A stretch of 32,609 bases of DNA, taken from the NCBI GenBank assembly GCA_022574415.1, contig JACZSC010000005.1, forward strand, positions 1 to 32,609. Reading direction: 5' to 3'. The position numbers and the translations under genes were made by a program. This document shows positions 1 through 7,015 of this stretch, piece by piece. The notes beneath the pieces were generated by a model that was not told the origin of the DNA, searched no databases, and saw only the letters and a list, made by a program, of their open reading frames with translations. The stretch's first letter is position 1, and every line of letters begins with the position of its first letter. This DNA is from Nitrososphaerota archaeon (GTDB taxonomy: Archaea > Thermoproteota > Nitrososphaeria > Nitrososphaerales > Nitrosopumilaceae).

Positions 1-38
1 CTAAAAATTCTTAATTCTTAGTTTAATCTAGAAAAGAC
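1..38 (+). promoter_or_regulatory. ATTCTTA-tandem promoter element, leaderless start
   Basis: The sequence AAATTCTTAATTCTTAG lies at 5-21 and its central TTAATT (11-16) is 25.5 bases before the first base of the ATG at 39. That is where an archaeal TATA box sits for a transcript beginning at the start codon. The same word, followed by a similar TCTAGAAAA-type spacer, precedes the HNH gene at the other end of the window on the opposite strand. Archaeal TATA spacing is established knowledge; that this word acts as the TATA box is inferred from its repeated position. Confidence 0.6.
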
Positions 39-290
39 ATGTCAGATGAATCAGCAGATTATATTGATTTTAAAATATCAGATTGGGAGTTAGTACCAAA
101 ATCGAAGATAAACGAACCTAAATTGATTGCGTTAGTAGAAAATGCATCCCTTGAAGCAACTTCTACTGATGGCAATAAGAGAATTGTTCATTTTAAGAGA
201 GGAGCTGTAATTAAAATTATTGAATCTCCTCGTGGTGTTAGCAATATTTGGGATCCTGCAGATGTATTATCTGACACATCCACAAGATAA
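39..290 (+). CDS. small acidic hypothetical protein (83 aa)
   Basis: I do not recognise this family. The 83-residue product has no signal peptide, membrane segment or cysteine motif. The N-terminal third is acidic (MSDESADYIDF), the middle is basic (NKRIVHFKRGAVIKII), and the tail is polar. The pattern of alternating hydrophobic residues suggests a small beta-rich cytoplasmic protein. The ATG at 39 is supported by the promoter-like element centred 25 bases upstream. The next gene starts about 90 bases downstream on the same strand with no obvious shared function. Function unknown. Confidence 0.6.
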   Translation: MSDESADYIDFKISDWELVPKSKINEPKLIALVENASLEATSTDGNKRIVHFKRGAVIKIIESPRGVSNIWDPADVLSDTSTR

Positions 291-380
291 GACAAAAATT
301 GTCTCTTAGAATTTTTTAGACTTTGATTATTCCTCTCTTCCGTTTTTATCTTAATATCATGAAGGCTAGTGAAAATCTAC

Positions 381-686
381 ATGGAGATTCTTGATGAGAA
401 GGTACTTGTTTGGCTTGAAAATGCTCAATTTGTTAAAGCCAGCCCTGCCGTGTATGTTCTTTATGATAAAAATTTGGATGCAATTTACATTGGAGAAAGT
501 GAAAATCTTCAGAATCAATTTGCAATGTATTTTAACACAAACTTTGAGAATGATTCTTGTAAACAAAAAACCCATACTTATCAAAGAGCATTTGTTGAAA
601 ATCCAAAAGAACGAAAAAGACAGCTTTTAGAAGACTATAAGAAAAAACATGGCAAGATGCCACGTTGTAATGCTGACATTGATTGA
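381..686 (+). CDS. GIY-YIG-like domain protein, putative catalytic Arg missing
   Basis: The 101-residue product has the two signature strands of the GIY-YIG nuclease fold: AVYVLYD near residues 23-29 and IYIGESENL near 35-43. In family members such as UvrC the following helix carries a catalytic arginine (pattern NL..R); here the pattern reads NLQNQFAMYF, with Gln in that place, so cleavage activity is doubtful. The C-terminal half is charged, with a PKERKRQLLEDYKKKHGKMP stretch. I chose the ATG at 381 over an in-frame GTG at 369 because the decayed paralogue at 15725 begins at the equivalent ATG. Role unknown; DNA or RNA binding without cleavage is possible. Confidence 0.6.
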   Translation: MEILDEKVLVWLENAQFVKASPAVYVLYDKNLDAIYIGESENLQNQFAMYFNTNFENDSCKQKTHTYQRAFVENPKERKRQLLEDYKKKHGKMPRCNADID

Positions 687-763
687 AAATCAGTCATTTC
701 TCGACACTGGAATAACAAACCATAATGAAAATCTCTTAAACAATTTCTTCGTAACATTATGTA

Positions 764-916
764 ATGACAGAACCATCTAAACCAAAAGAAGGGGATGAAG
801 TTTGTCCCATGTGTGGGAGACCAAAAAGTAAACATTCTTCCGAAGAATTACTTACATGCTCTCGTAAGAGGGGAGAGTTTAAGAAAAATATTACAGGTGG
901 GGCTGGAATTGAATGA
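764..916 (+). CDS. tiny zinc-knuckle protein (50 aa)
   Basis: ATG at 764 opens a 50-codon frame ending in TGA. The product begins MTEPSKPKEGDEVCPMCGR and later has LLTCSRKRGEF, so one clear CxxC knuckle is followed by a single Cys about 22 residues on, with His between them. The rest is rich in Lys, Arg and Glu. This fits the small zinc-binding proteins common in archaea, which usually bind nucleic acid or a partner protein, though nothing here shows the target. It ends 27 bases before the 3' end of the convergent tfb gene. Confidence 0.5.
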   Translation: MTEPSKPKEGDEVCPMCGRPKSKHSSEELLTCSRKRGEFKKNITGGAGIE

Positions 917-942
917 ATATTTGCAAACTGTTAATGGAACTA

Positions 943-1854
943 TTAAGACGATATTAACAATTCTGAAAGTCCTTTGTACCTATTCCTAATGGTTACTTCG
1001 GTTATGTTAGAAGCTTCTGCAATATCTCTTTGAGTCTTATTTTCTCCATTTGTAATACATGCCGCGTAAAGTGCAGCTCCAGCCAATCCCATTGGATTTT
1101 TTCCAGCTGAGATTTTATCTTCTTCAGCTTGTCTAAGAATTTCAATTGCATAACGTTTTGTTTTTTCGGATATCCCTATTTTGCTAGCAATTCTGGCCAC
1201 ATTTTGTACTGAATCTACAACGGGCAGCTTCAAGTCTAATTCCTTTACTAATAGTCTGTAATATGCTGCTAGATCTTTTTTTCTGATATTCGCTGTCACG
1301 GCAATCTCCTTGAGGGTTCTTGGGGTTCCGATCTCACGGCATGCGGCATATAATGCTGAACTCATCATGCCAGTTATTGATCTACCCCTTACCAATTTTT
1401 TGTCTACAGCCTTTCTGTAGATGTATGCAGCTTTTTCCACTACTGCATCAGAGAGGGAGAGTTTATCTTTGAGTCTGTTGAGTTCATTGAAGGCCTGTCT
1501 AAGGTTCTTTTCTTTACGTTCATTTTGACTTCTACTATCCCATATTCTTAGACGTTTGAGAGTCTGTTTCATAGAGCTAGATAGAGGTTTTCCTGTGGAA
1601 TCTCTGTTTGTTGGGCCGATTACTGTCGACAGACCCTGATCATGTATTGCTAAAGATGTACCAGCTCCCGTCCTTTCTCTATTGATTCCATCACCAGAAA
1701 ATGAGCGCCTTTCCGGACCAGTACTTTCTGTATGCTCAGATGACACAAAGCCACAACCACCACAAAAAATCTCACCTGTTTCGGTATCTGTGATTAGTTC
1801 CTTCTTCCCACATCTTAAACAACTTTGTTTGATGTTAGGAATTTGATTAACCAT
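943..1854 (-). CDS. tfb: transcription initiation factor IIB (TFB)
   Basis: TFB binds the TBP-TATA complex and recruits RNA polymerase. The 303-residue length is typical. An N-terminal zinc ribbon is visible (CLRCGKKELI near 13-22 and CGGCGF near 31-36). It is followed by the B-finger/linker region (PERRSF, then TGAGTSL) and two cyclin-fold repeats of about 90 residues, each with the family pattern YAACRE or YAACI (near 168-173 and 265-269). Repeat one includes RGRSITGMMSSALYAACR. Start is ATG at 1854, just ahead of the zinc ribbon. Thaumarchaea usually carry several TFB copies, so this may be one of a set; tbp lies about 12 kb away. Confidence 0.95.
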   Translation of the reverse strand: MVNQIPNIKQSCLRCGKKELITDTETGEIFCGGCGFVSSEHTESTGPERRSFSGDGINRERTGAGTSLAIHDQGLSTVIGPTNRDSTGKPLSSSMKQTLKRLRIWDSRSQNERKEKNLRQAFNELNRLKDKLSLSDAVVEKAAYIYRKAVDKKLVRGRSITGMMSSALYAACREIGTPRTLKEIAVTANIRKKDLAAYYRLLVKELDLKLPVVDSVQNVARIASKIGISEKTKRYAIEILRQAEEDKISAGKNPMGLAGAALYAACITNGENKTQRDIAEASNITEVTIRNRYKGLSELLISS

Positions 1855-1903
1855 GCCTCATTCAAGTGTGTGAGGTCTTAAACGTGGTGATTAAATTAAT
1901 TAC

Positions 1904-2162
1904 CTAATAGCAGGTAGGAAGAAAACCTAGATTATTCTCATTCATATCGTCAGGATTAGTTGTAAGAAACCATCGCTTACTTTCAGGATGTTGCTTCTTG
2001 TGAACTACTGCCCTTTTGTTATCTTCTAGGGGTGTAGAACGTATGTCTCCGATCTATCCACGCGATAACTTTGCTAATTGACTGTATGCCATTATTATGT
2101 ACTCCAACATGCGTTATTCCTACTTCACTTTCTTGTTTGCAATTTATTTGTAAATCTGCCAC
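1904..2162 (-). pseudogene. DUF3892-like gene broken by a one-base frameshift
   Basis: From a GTG at 2162 the first frame reads 47 codons (VADLQINC..., THVGVHNNGIQSISKVIAWI, HTFYTP) and stops at TAA 2019-2021. Shifting by one base just before, at the C run 2029-2032, continues as LEDNKRAVVHKKQHPES, RWFLTTNPDD, NENNLGFLPTC and ends at TAG 1904-1906. The joined product of about 85 residues resembles the small DUF3892 family, whose members end in a similar 'NNL..LP.C'. Family match is from memory of the pattern. An extra C in the run would explain the break; it may be a true mutation or a sequencing error. Too short in each half to stand out as an open frame. Confidence 0.6.
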
Positions 2163-2250
2163 ATTTCATATTTTAAGTTCTATTATTTTAGTACACTACA
2201 TTCATACAAATTCATTTACCATTGATTCACTCAAAGATTAACACTTACTC

Positions 2251-2484
2251 TTAGTCCTTTGTTACCATCAGCGTAAGCGTTGACCTTACCCTGTTTAATT
2301 TTCTAATTTTCCAAGTAATTATGTCCTTTAGGTTTTCTACATTAGCTAACTCAAGCTTTACAAGAATATCATATGCACCAAAAACCCAGTGGACTTCCTT
2401 TACATCCTCAAGCTGTTTTATCTCATGAATTATTTCTGCATCAAATCCCAAATCACAACTAATTAAAACATAAGCTGTTGCCAT
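2251..2484 (-). CDS. Lrp/AsnC-type effector-binding domain protein, no HTH
   Basis: The 77-residue product starts MATAYVLISCDLGFD and has the alpha-beta pattern of the Lrp/AsnC C-terminal (RAM) domain, including VKEVHWVFGAYDILVKLE, where Lrp proteins show 'G.YD....v'. There is no DNA-binding helix-turn-helix, so it is a stand-alone effector domain of the kind that forms oligomers and may bind amino acids. I prefer the ATG at 2484 to one at 2499 because the conserved first strand starts there. A second stand-alone domain of the same family follows purF at 21.1 kb. Confidence 0.75.
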   Translation of the reverse strand: MATAYVLISCDLGFDAEIIHEIKQLEDVKEVHWVFGAYDILVKLELANVENLKDIITWKIRKLNRVRSTLTLMVTKD

Positions 2485-2575
2485 GATATAATTACACAAG
2501 TATCGTATTTCAAGCCTCTTTAATGAAACTTGGATTTGTAAATTCTTAAATCAAACTGCTACCGTTACAAAATGT

Positions 2576-2592
2576 CTGTGTGAATCACACAG
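2576..2592. repeat. 17-base inverted repeat
   Basis: CTGTGTGA and TCACACAG flank a single central A, giving an almost perfect palindrome. Shorter TCAAACTG and CAGTTTGA arms lie around it (2550-2557 and 2590-2597), so two alternative foldings are possible. It could be an operator for the Lrp-domain gene about 90 bases away on the other strand or part of an RNA hairpin. Nothing in the sequence decides this. Confidence 0.55.
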
Positions 2593-2635
2593 TTTGAAAT
2601 TTCCATCCGTAAGAAATGTGGTTCATTCTAGATAA

Positions 2636-2693
2636 CTAAGTGAGGGCTTTAGGGCATAATATCCACTTGTCACGAATTTAGAGCCTCACTTAG
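2636..2693. repeat. stem-loop with 10-base-pair perfect arms
   Basis: CTAAGTGAGG at 2636-2645 is the exact reverse complement of CCTCACTTAG at 2684-2693. With a one-base bulge, two more pairs (CT with AG) extend the stem. The loop is about 38 bases. The ATTCTTA repeat begins 5 bases after the right arm. It may be a transcript end hairpin, a small RNA or the relic of a small inverted-repeat element. Confidence 0.55.
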
Positions 2694-2697
2694 AATT

Positions 2698-2728
2698 TAA
2701 ATTCTTAATTCTTAGTTTGATGCGAACT
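2698..2728 (+). repeat. ATTCTTA tandem joined to a TTTGATGCGAACT repeat
   Basis: AAATTCTTAATTCTTAG runs straight into TTTGATGCGAACT. The first part is the word used as a promoter core elsewhere in the window; the second is a one-mismatch copy of the ACATTTGATACGAACT family. There is no start codon about 25 bases downstream of the TTAATT core, so if this is a promoter the transcript is non-coding or has a leader. Confidence 0.6.
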
Positions 2729-2889
2729 ATTAGAGATAAAAGGTAAATAAAACCGACAAAAAATTGGGCAGTGGAACAAGGCCGGCCTTATTTTATTACC
2801 TATATTGTTAATCATAGTTTTAGCCATAAGCAAGCTGGAAAATTTATTTAAAAAAGGATTCCAGAATGGATCAAACAATACCTAAATTT

Positions 2890-2905
2890 ACATTTGATAC
2901 GAACT
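2890..2905 (+). repeat. ACATTTGATACGAACT dispersed repeat, exact copy
   Basis: This copy is identical to the one at 25235-25250. It is followed by AAATCCTGAAAAT, which resembles the TCCTGAAAATTC that follows the copy at 26856. It lies about 135 bases upstream of the secreted NHL protein gene. Confidence 0.75.
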
Positions 2906-3038
2906 AAATCCTGAAAATATTCAAAGATCTGATTTTTAATTCAGTAAAAAATGGTAATTTAAGCTTAGGCACACCTCTAACTTAATCAAAATCCCCCAAA
3001 TTCGTTAAATAATTAAATTTAATTTCAATAAGTACCTC

Positions 3039-5420
3039 ATGAAAACTCTTTTATGTTTATTGTTGTTTTTTGCGATAATTTTTACATTACAAGAGGCGTA
3101 TGCCACAGAAATTATTGCAAATCCATTAAAAAATCCCTTTGGATCCAATGATTGGATTCAGATTGAACTTGAAATAGACGGATATGTTGGCGGTATTTTT
3201 AATTGGAATGCTACAAAACCTGATCAGTCTACTATTTCAGGTGAACTTTCAAATTTCAAATACGGAAAAACAACTCATGTTATTACCAGGAGTGCATTTG
3301 ATAATCAATTTGGAACATGGATGATCCGATATTATTACAATGATATCGTAAAAACTGTAACAGCAGAAGTTGAACCATTAACTGTTAAAGTTACTACTGA
3401 TAAAGAAAATTATTTTCCAGGAGATATCGGTACTGTAACTTTAACAACTAATTACTTTGAACCAATTTCAGCCAAAGCTTATTCTTATAAAATTGAAATC
3501 CATAACGAAAATGGAGAACTTGCATCACAAACAGATTCTACCACTCTTAAAGTTTATCAGATTTCAACAACTTTTCAATTTACCGTCAATAAACTCATAA
3601 AATTTAATCCGCCAGGAATATACACCGCAGTTGTTCAATATTTCAATTTGATAACAAAACATTCCTTCACTATAGGATACCAATCAGTTGATGTCACAAT
3701 CTTTTTGGGCTCACACAAATCACACTATAAACCTGGTGAGATAGCTGAATTAAATATCGTAGTTACTGAAATTTTAAATTCAGACGCAATTTTAAAAATA
3801 ACTGATCCATCAGGCAAGATGATAACAAGAACTCTTCCAATTACCACTTCATCTACAGATGTAATTCTAAATGATGTTGACACCACGCTTCCTGGTTCAT
3901 ACCAGTATGCTCTTGAGTATGGTGGTGCAACGAAAATAAGCACGTTTATTGTGATAGAAGATAAAACAGAATCAACCGAGTCTGGAATTGAACTAAGTTT
4001 AACATTGGATAAAAAACAGTACAGACCTGGTGAAGCAATTTCAGCAACTTTTCAAACAAACAAAATAACTGAAGGACAAATCTTTTATTGGTTTGAAGAT
4101 CCCTTAGGCGCTATCACAAGTATTAAAACGCAATTTTCCAATCCAACATCAGGCATTTTTTCAATTCCATATGTTTTATCGCCAGAAACTAGTCAAGGTC
4201 CCTGGAAGATGTATGTTGATTATGGTGGCACCAAAACTTTTGCAATATTCTTTGTGGCTGGTGAACCTGTGGAAGGTCCCATTCAATCTTCACTTCAATA
4301 TGATGGTCCTGAACTATTACTAACAATTGACGGCTCACAAACTAATTTTCAAAAAATTCAAGACATTGGATTTGATTCAGAAAAAAATCTCTATGTTGTT
4401 GACTCCAGCAATTCTAAAATTCATAAATTTAATTCTAATGGTAATTTTCTACTTTCATGGGGAGCGTTTGGTTCAGGTGAAGGCCAACTAAATAACCCTT
4501 CTGGAATATTCATTAATTCTGATACTATACATGTAATTGATAAAGGAAATTCAAGAATTGTTACTTTCGATAAAGATGGCAACTTCAAAAAATCATGGGG
4601 AAACTTAGGAATTGAATCACAATCATTAAAAAATCCAGAAGACCTTACTATTGATTCTCTGGGAATATCTTATGTTTCTGATTCAGGTTGGAATAAGATC
4701 TTGAAATTTGATCAAGAAGGAAAATATGTTGGTGATATTAAATCACTACTTACCTCTGCAGCAAAATTTTCTGCCACTAATTCTATTGTATCCTACGATG
4801 ATAACCTATTCATTCTCGTTTCTAATGACAATCGGATCCTACACTTTCTTACTAATGGAGCATTTATCAAATCCTTTGGGACAACTGGTGAGGAAAATGG
4901 AAAGCTCATTTTGCCTACTTCTTTAGCCCTTGATTCTAGTGGGAACTTGTATGTTGCCGACTCCGGAAATCATAGAATCCAAGTTTTTGATTCTAACGGT
5001 AAGTTCTTGAAAAAATGGGGCACATTTGGAGCTGGTTTTGCTCAGTTTATACAAATTTCAGGAATTGAAATTGACTCTATTGGCAATGTTTGGACTAGTG
5101 ATTCTTCAATAAATAAAATTCAAAAATTTGCTCCATTCAATATGATCAAACTAACAATTCCTGATTGGATTAAAAATAACGCTAATTGGTGGGCAGATGA
5201 TCAAATTAGTGATGACGATTTTGCAAGTGGAATTCAATTCATGATAAAACAATCAATCATTGTAATTCCAGAACTAGGTGAAACTGAAGAAACAACTAAG
5301 CAAAAAATTCCTGATTGGATTAAAAATAATGCTAGATGGTGGTCAGAAGAAAAGATTTCTGATGAAGACTTTGCAAATGGTATAGAATACATGGTCAAAA
5401 ATGGTATTATTCAAGTTTAA
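3039..5420 (+). CDS. secreted NHL-repeat beta-propeller protein with two C-terminal IPDWIKN motifs
   Basis: A cleavable signal peptide is visible at residues 1-22 (hydrophobic LLCLLLFFAIIFTL, then AYA). Residues about 25-400 form several Ig-like/MG2-like beta domains, seen in repeats of the type 'tDKenYfPGDigtvtl' and 'DKKQYRPGEAIS'. Residues about 425-700 hold NHL repeats with the pattern 'G.iyVaDsgN.RIqkFd..G.fl..WG', a six-bladed-propeller type fold. The last 87 residues carry two copies of a 37-residue motif beginning IPDWIKNNA.WW, near 707 and 757. The product should lie outside the membrane, binding a ligand or other surface proteins; no catalytic motif is seen. No membrane anchor follows. 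The same motif appears in the protein at 21872. Confidence 0.85.
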   Translation: MKTLLCLLLFFAIIFTLQEAYATEIIANPLKNPFGSNDWIQIELEIDGYVGGIFNWNATKPDQSTISGELSNFKYGKTTHVITRSAFDNQFGTWMIRYYYNDIVKTVTAEVEPLTVKVTTDKENYFPGDIGTVTLTTNYFEPISAKAYSYKIEIHNENGELASQTDSTTLKVYQISTTFQFTVNKLIKFNPPGIYTAVVQYFNLITKHSFTIGYQSVDVTIFLGSHKSHYKPGEIAELNIVVTEILNSDAILKITDPSGKMITRTLPITTSSTDVILNDVDTTLPGSYQYALEYGGATKISTFIVIEDKTESTESGIELSLTLDKKQYRPGEAISATFQTNKITEGQIFYWFEDPLGAITSIKTQFSNPTSGIFSIPYVLSPETSQGPWKMYVDYGGTKTFAIFFVAGEPVEGPIQSSLQYDGPELLLTIDGSQTNFQKIQDIGFDSEKNLYVVDSSNSKIHKFNSNGNFLLSWGAFGSGEGQLNNPSGIFINSDTIHVIDKGNSRIVTFDKDGNFKKSWGNLGIESQSLKNPEDLTIDSLGISYVSDSGWNKILKFDQEGKYVGDIKSLLTSAAKFSATNSIVSYDDNLFILVSNDNRILHFLTNGAFIKSFGTTGEENGKLILPTSLALDSSGNLYVADSGNHRIQVFDSNGKFLKKWGTFGAGFAQFIQISGIEIDSIGNVWTSDSSINKIQKFAPFNMIKLTIPDWIKNNANWWADDQISDDDFASGIQFMIKQSIIVIPELGETEETTKQKIPDWIKNNARWWSEEKISDEDFANGIEYMVKNGIIQV

Positions 5421-5466
5421 GACACATCAATCAATTATATTGAGTAAATTAATCTGCCTTAAAGGC

Positions 5467-5847
5467 TTGAATTATTACCAAGGATTAGAATTTGTGGATA
5501 TAGTTGAGGATATAATTGATTTGGATCCTAAAATGAGATTTGCGGCAATAATAGATCTTGATGGAAACATTGTTGAATCAATTATGAAGAGTGGGAAAAC
5601 TTCATTAGAATCACAAAAGGAGGAAGAACATTTTTGCAGACAGGTTGCAGAAAGGAGACATATGCGGCATGAGTTTGATAAAACTCTGGGTAAAGTTCGA
5701 TACGTCCAAGTGGAAAGAGAGAAATTAACACAAATGGTAACATATACTAAAAAATTCACTCTGTATTTTTCGATGGAGCCAGAAATGACAATAGAACAAA
5801 AACTACGAATTGTCAATAAAATAAAAAAGATGACTTCTCATCTCTAA
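5467..5847 (+). CDS. DUF6659-like conserved archaeal protein
   Basis: About 126 residues. The conserved core reads DPKMRFAAIIDLDGNIVES, then QKEEEHFCRQVAERRHMRHEF and LGKVRYVQVEREKLTQMV, ending in a helix of MEPEMTIEQKLRIVNKIKK type. This matches my memory of a thaumarchaeal roadblock/profilin-like family (DUF6659); function is unknown. The open frame extends back to an ATG at 5401, but that overlaps the previous gene's end and encodes an unlikely hydrophobic tail, so I place the start at TTG 5467. ATG 5533 would cut off a conserved helix. The next gene starts 3 bases after the stop, so the two are probably co-transcribed. Confidence 0.65.
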   Translation: MNYYQGLEFVDIVEDIIDLDPKMRFAAIIDLDGNIVESIMKSGKTSLESQKEEEHFCRQVAERRHMRHEFDKTLGKVRYVQVEREKLTQMVTYTKKFTLYFSMEPEMTIEQKLRIVNKIKKMTSHL

Positions 5848-5850
5848 ACC

Positions 5851-6138
5851 ATGACTTTAAAAAATCAAAAAATCCTTGTTGATGAAATGGATGATGGAAT
5901 GGATGAAAAATTAAAAGAGATAGGTTATGATGCGTATAGTGTCAAAAAATTACGTACAGAAGGAAAAAAACTACATGCTGATTACTCTGTAATCAATTAC
6001 GCTCGTGAAAATGACATGATTCTAGTCACAAGAGATACTGAAAGTGGAATTGCCTGTCAAGAAAATAATCTTCCATGTATTCTTTTAGATAATGATGAAA
6101 TCTTTAAGATCGTAGTTGAAAAATTAAAGCAGTTTTGA
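5851..6138 (+). CDS. DUF5615 PIN-like protein
   Basis: The 95-residue product has the PIN-like layout of DUF5615/Mut7-C relatives: an opening strand with acidic residues (ILVDEMDDGMDEKLKEIGY), a middle aspartate (LHADYSVINYARENDMILVTRD), and a final short strand. The first acidic pair and the TRD aspartate are the expected metal-binding positions of PIN-fold RNases. Such proteins are often toxin-like or RNA-processing, but no antitoxin-like partner is adjacent; the upstream neighbour, 3 bases away, is DUF6659-like. It overlaps the 3' end of the convergent membrane protein gene by 15 bases. Confidence 0.65.
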   Translation: MTLKNQKILVDEMDDGMDEKLKEIGYDAYSVKKLRTEGKKLHADYSVINYARENDMILVTRDTESGIACQENNLPCILLDNDEIFKIVVEKLKQF

Positions 6139-6957
6139 TGGCTTTGAGCAATCTATTCCAGAATTTTTTAATTTTCTCGCCATGATAAATGGTGTTGTAA
6201 GTAATATTGGAATTGATATTGCAATAAACAAGGTTTGTAGTTGAGTTAAAGCTATTGTTAATGCTATGCCACTAGCTGTTCCAATAAATAAAGAAAGAAA
6301 ACTTCCAGAACACGTCGGACACGCAATAAACAAACCAGTTATTGCTCCAATTGTACTTGTATTACGTCCTTTTTTCGAAATGGAATAAGCACTTACTGCA
6401 ATTGCAGTGTTAAGACCTACTAGATATGACACAACAACCTGTAAAACCAGATTGATAGGAATTATTTGTAGACCAACATGATCTGTTAGATAAACAAGAA
6501 TTTCTGGCATATATCCTGGCTGGTCACAACATGGAAAAATAATTGCCGATGGAATAATTGCTCCATAATGATGTGAAAAAGAAACTTCTGGCTGATATAC
6601 TAAAGTACCTGAAAACAATGAAAAAAATATACCATAACTAACAAATGTTGCCAAAAAAATTTTTCTTGATTTATTATTCCAGGTAATATTCGCAATTATT
6701 GAAATAATGCCTTTTTCATTTTCTTTTACTTTTTGTTTATGGAATTGATATAATCCGAATGAAATTGCACCAAATGCAATCAGCAAAATAATGTAAAAAC
6801 CAATGGCCATTCTTTGAATTGGGTCAATTACTTCTGGAGTAATCAATTCAGAATCTTGATACCTAGCATAAACCAAGAATAGAATAACAATGCTAACAAA
6901 ACCTACTATGATTAACGTCTTACCAGCAGGATTACTCTCTGTAGTCTGTTTTTCCAC
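6124..6957 (-). CDS. polytopic membrane protein with CC and CPTC motifs
   Basis: I do not recognise a named family. The 277-residue product has about six to seven hydrophobic segments, starting at residue 14 (IIVGFVSIVILFLVYA). Between segments three and four an extracytoplasmic stretch reads FSHHYGAIIPSAIIFPCCDQPGYMPE; later a segment begins ACPTCSGSFLSLFIG. Paired Cys and His on or near one face suggest binding of copper or another metal or a redox disulfide, which is inference only. It follows the trkH-like gene in the same direction after a 58-base gap and may share its transcript. Confidence 0.6.
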   Translation of the reverse strand: MEKQTTESNPAGKTLIIVGFVSIVILFLVYARYQDSELITPEVIDPIQRMAIGFYIILLIAFGAISFGLYQFHKQKVKENEKGIISIIANITWNNKSRKIFLATFVSYGIFFSLFSGTLVYQPEVSFSHHYGAIIPSAIIFPCCDQPGYMPEILVYLTDHVGLQIIPINLVLQVVVSYLVGLNTAIAVSAYSISKKGRNTSTIGAITGLFIACPTCSGSFLSLFIGTASGIALTIALTQLQTLFIAISIPILLTTPFIMARKLKNSGIDCSKPSKLL

Positions 6958-7015
6958 CTATCTCAAAAATTGAATGCTTGAATTAAATCCTATCCAAGCT
7001 AAGAATATGAAAATT

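Larger units (their letters stand above)
2485..3038. other. gene-free stretch with stem-loops and dispersed repeats
   Basis: No convincing gene is seen in these 554 bases. The stretch holds a 17-base near-palindrome (2576-2592), a 10-base-pair stem-loop (2636-2693), one ATTCTTA tandem (2698-2714), a TTTGATGCGAACT copy (2715-2728), an AAGGCCGGCCTT palindrome (2779-2790), and an exact ACATTTGATACGAACT (2890-2905). The last 40 bases hold an AT-rich TATA-like run (TTAAATAATTAAATTTAA, about 3005-3022), which would serve the secreted protein gene starting at 3039. Confidence 0.6.

Noticed and set aside
2779-2790. AAGGCCGGCCTT palindrome
   Set aside because: Short and isolated; could be chance or a restriction-site-like palindrome, with no supporting context.
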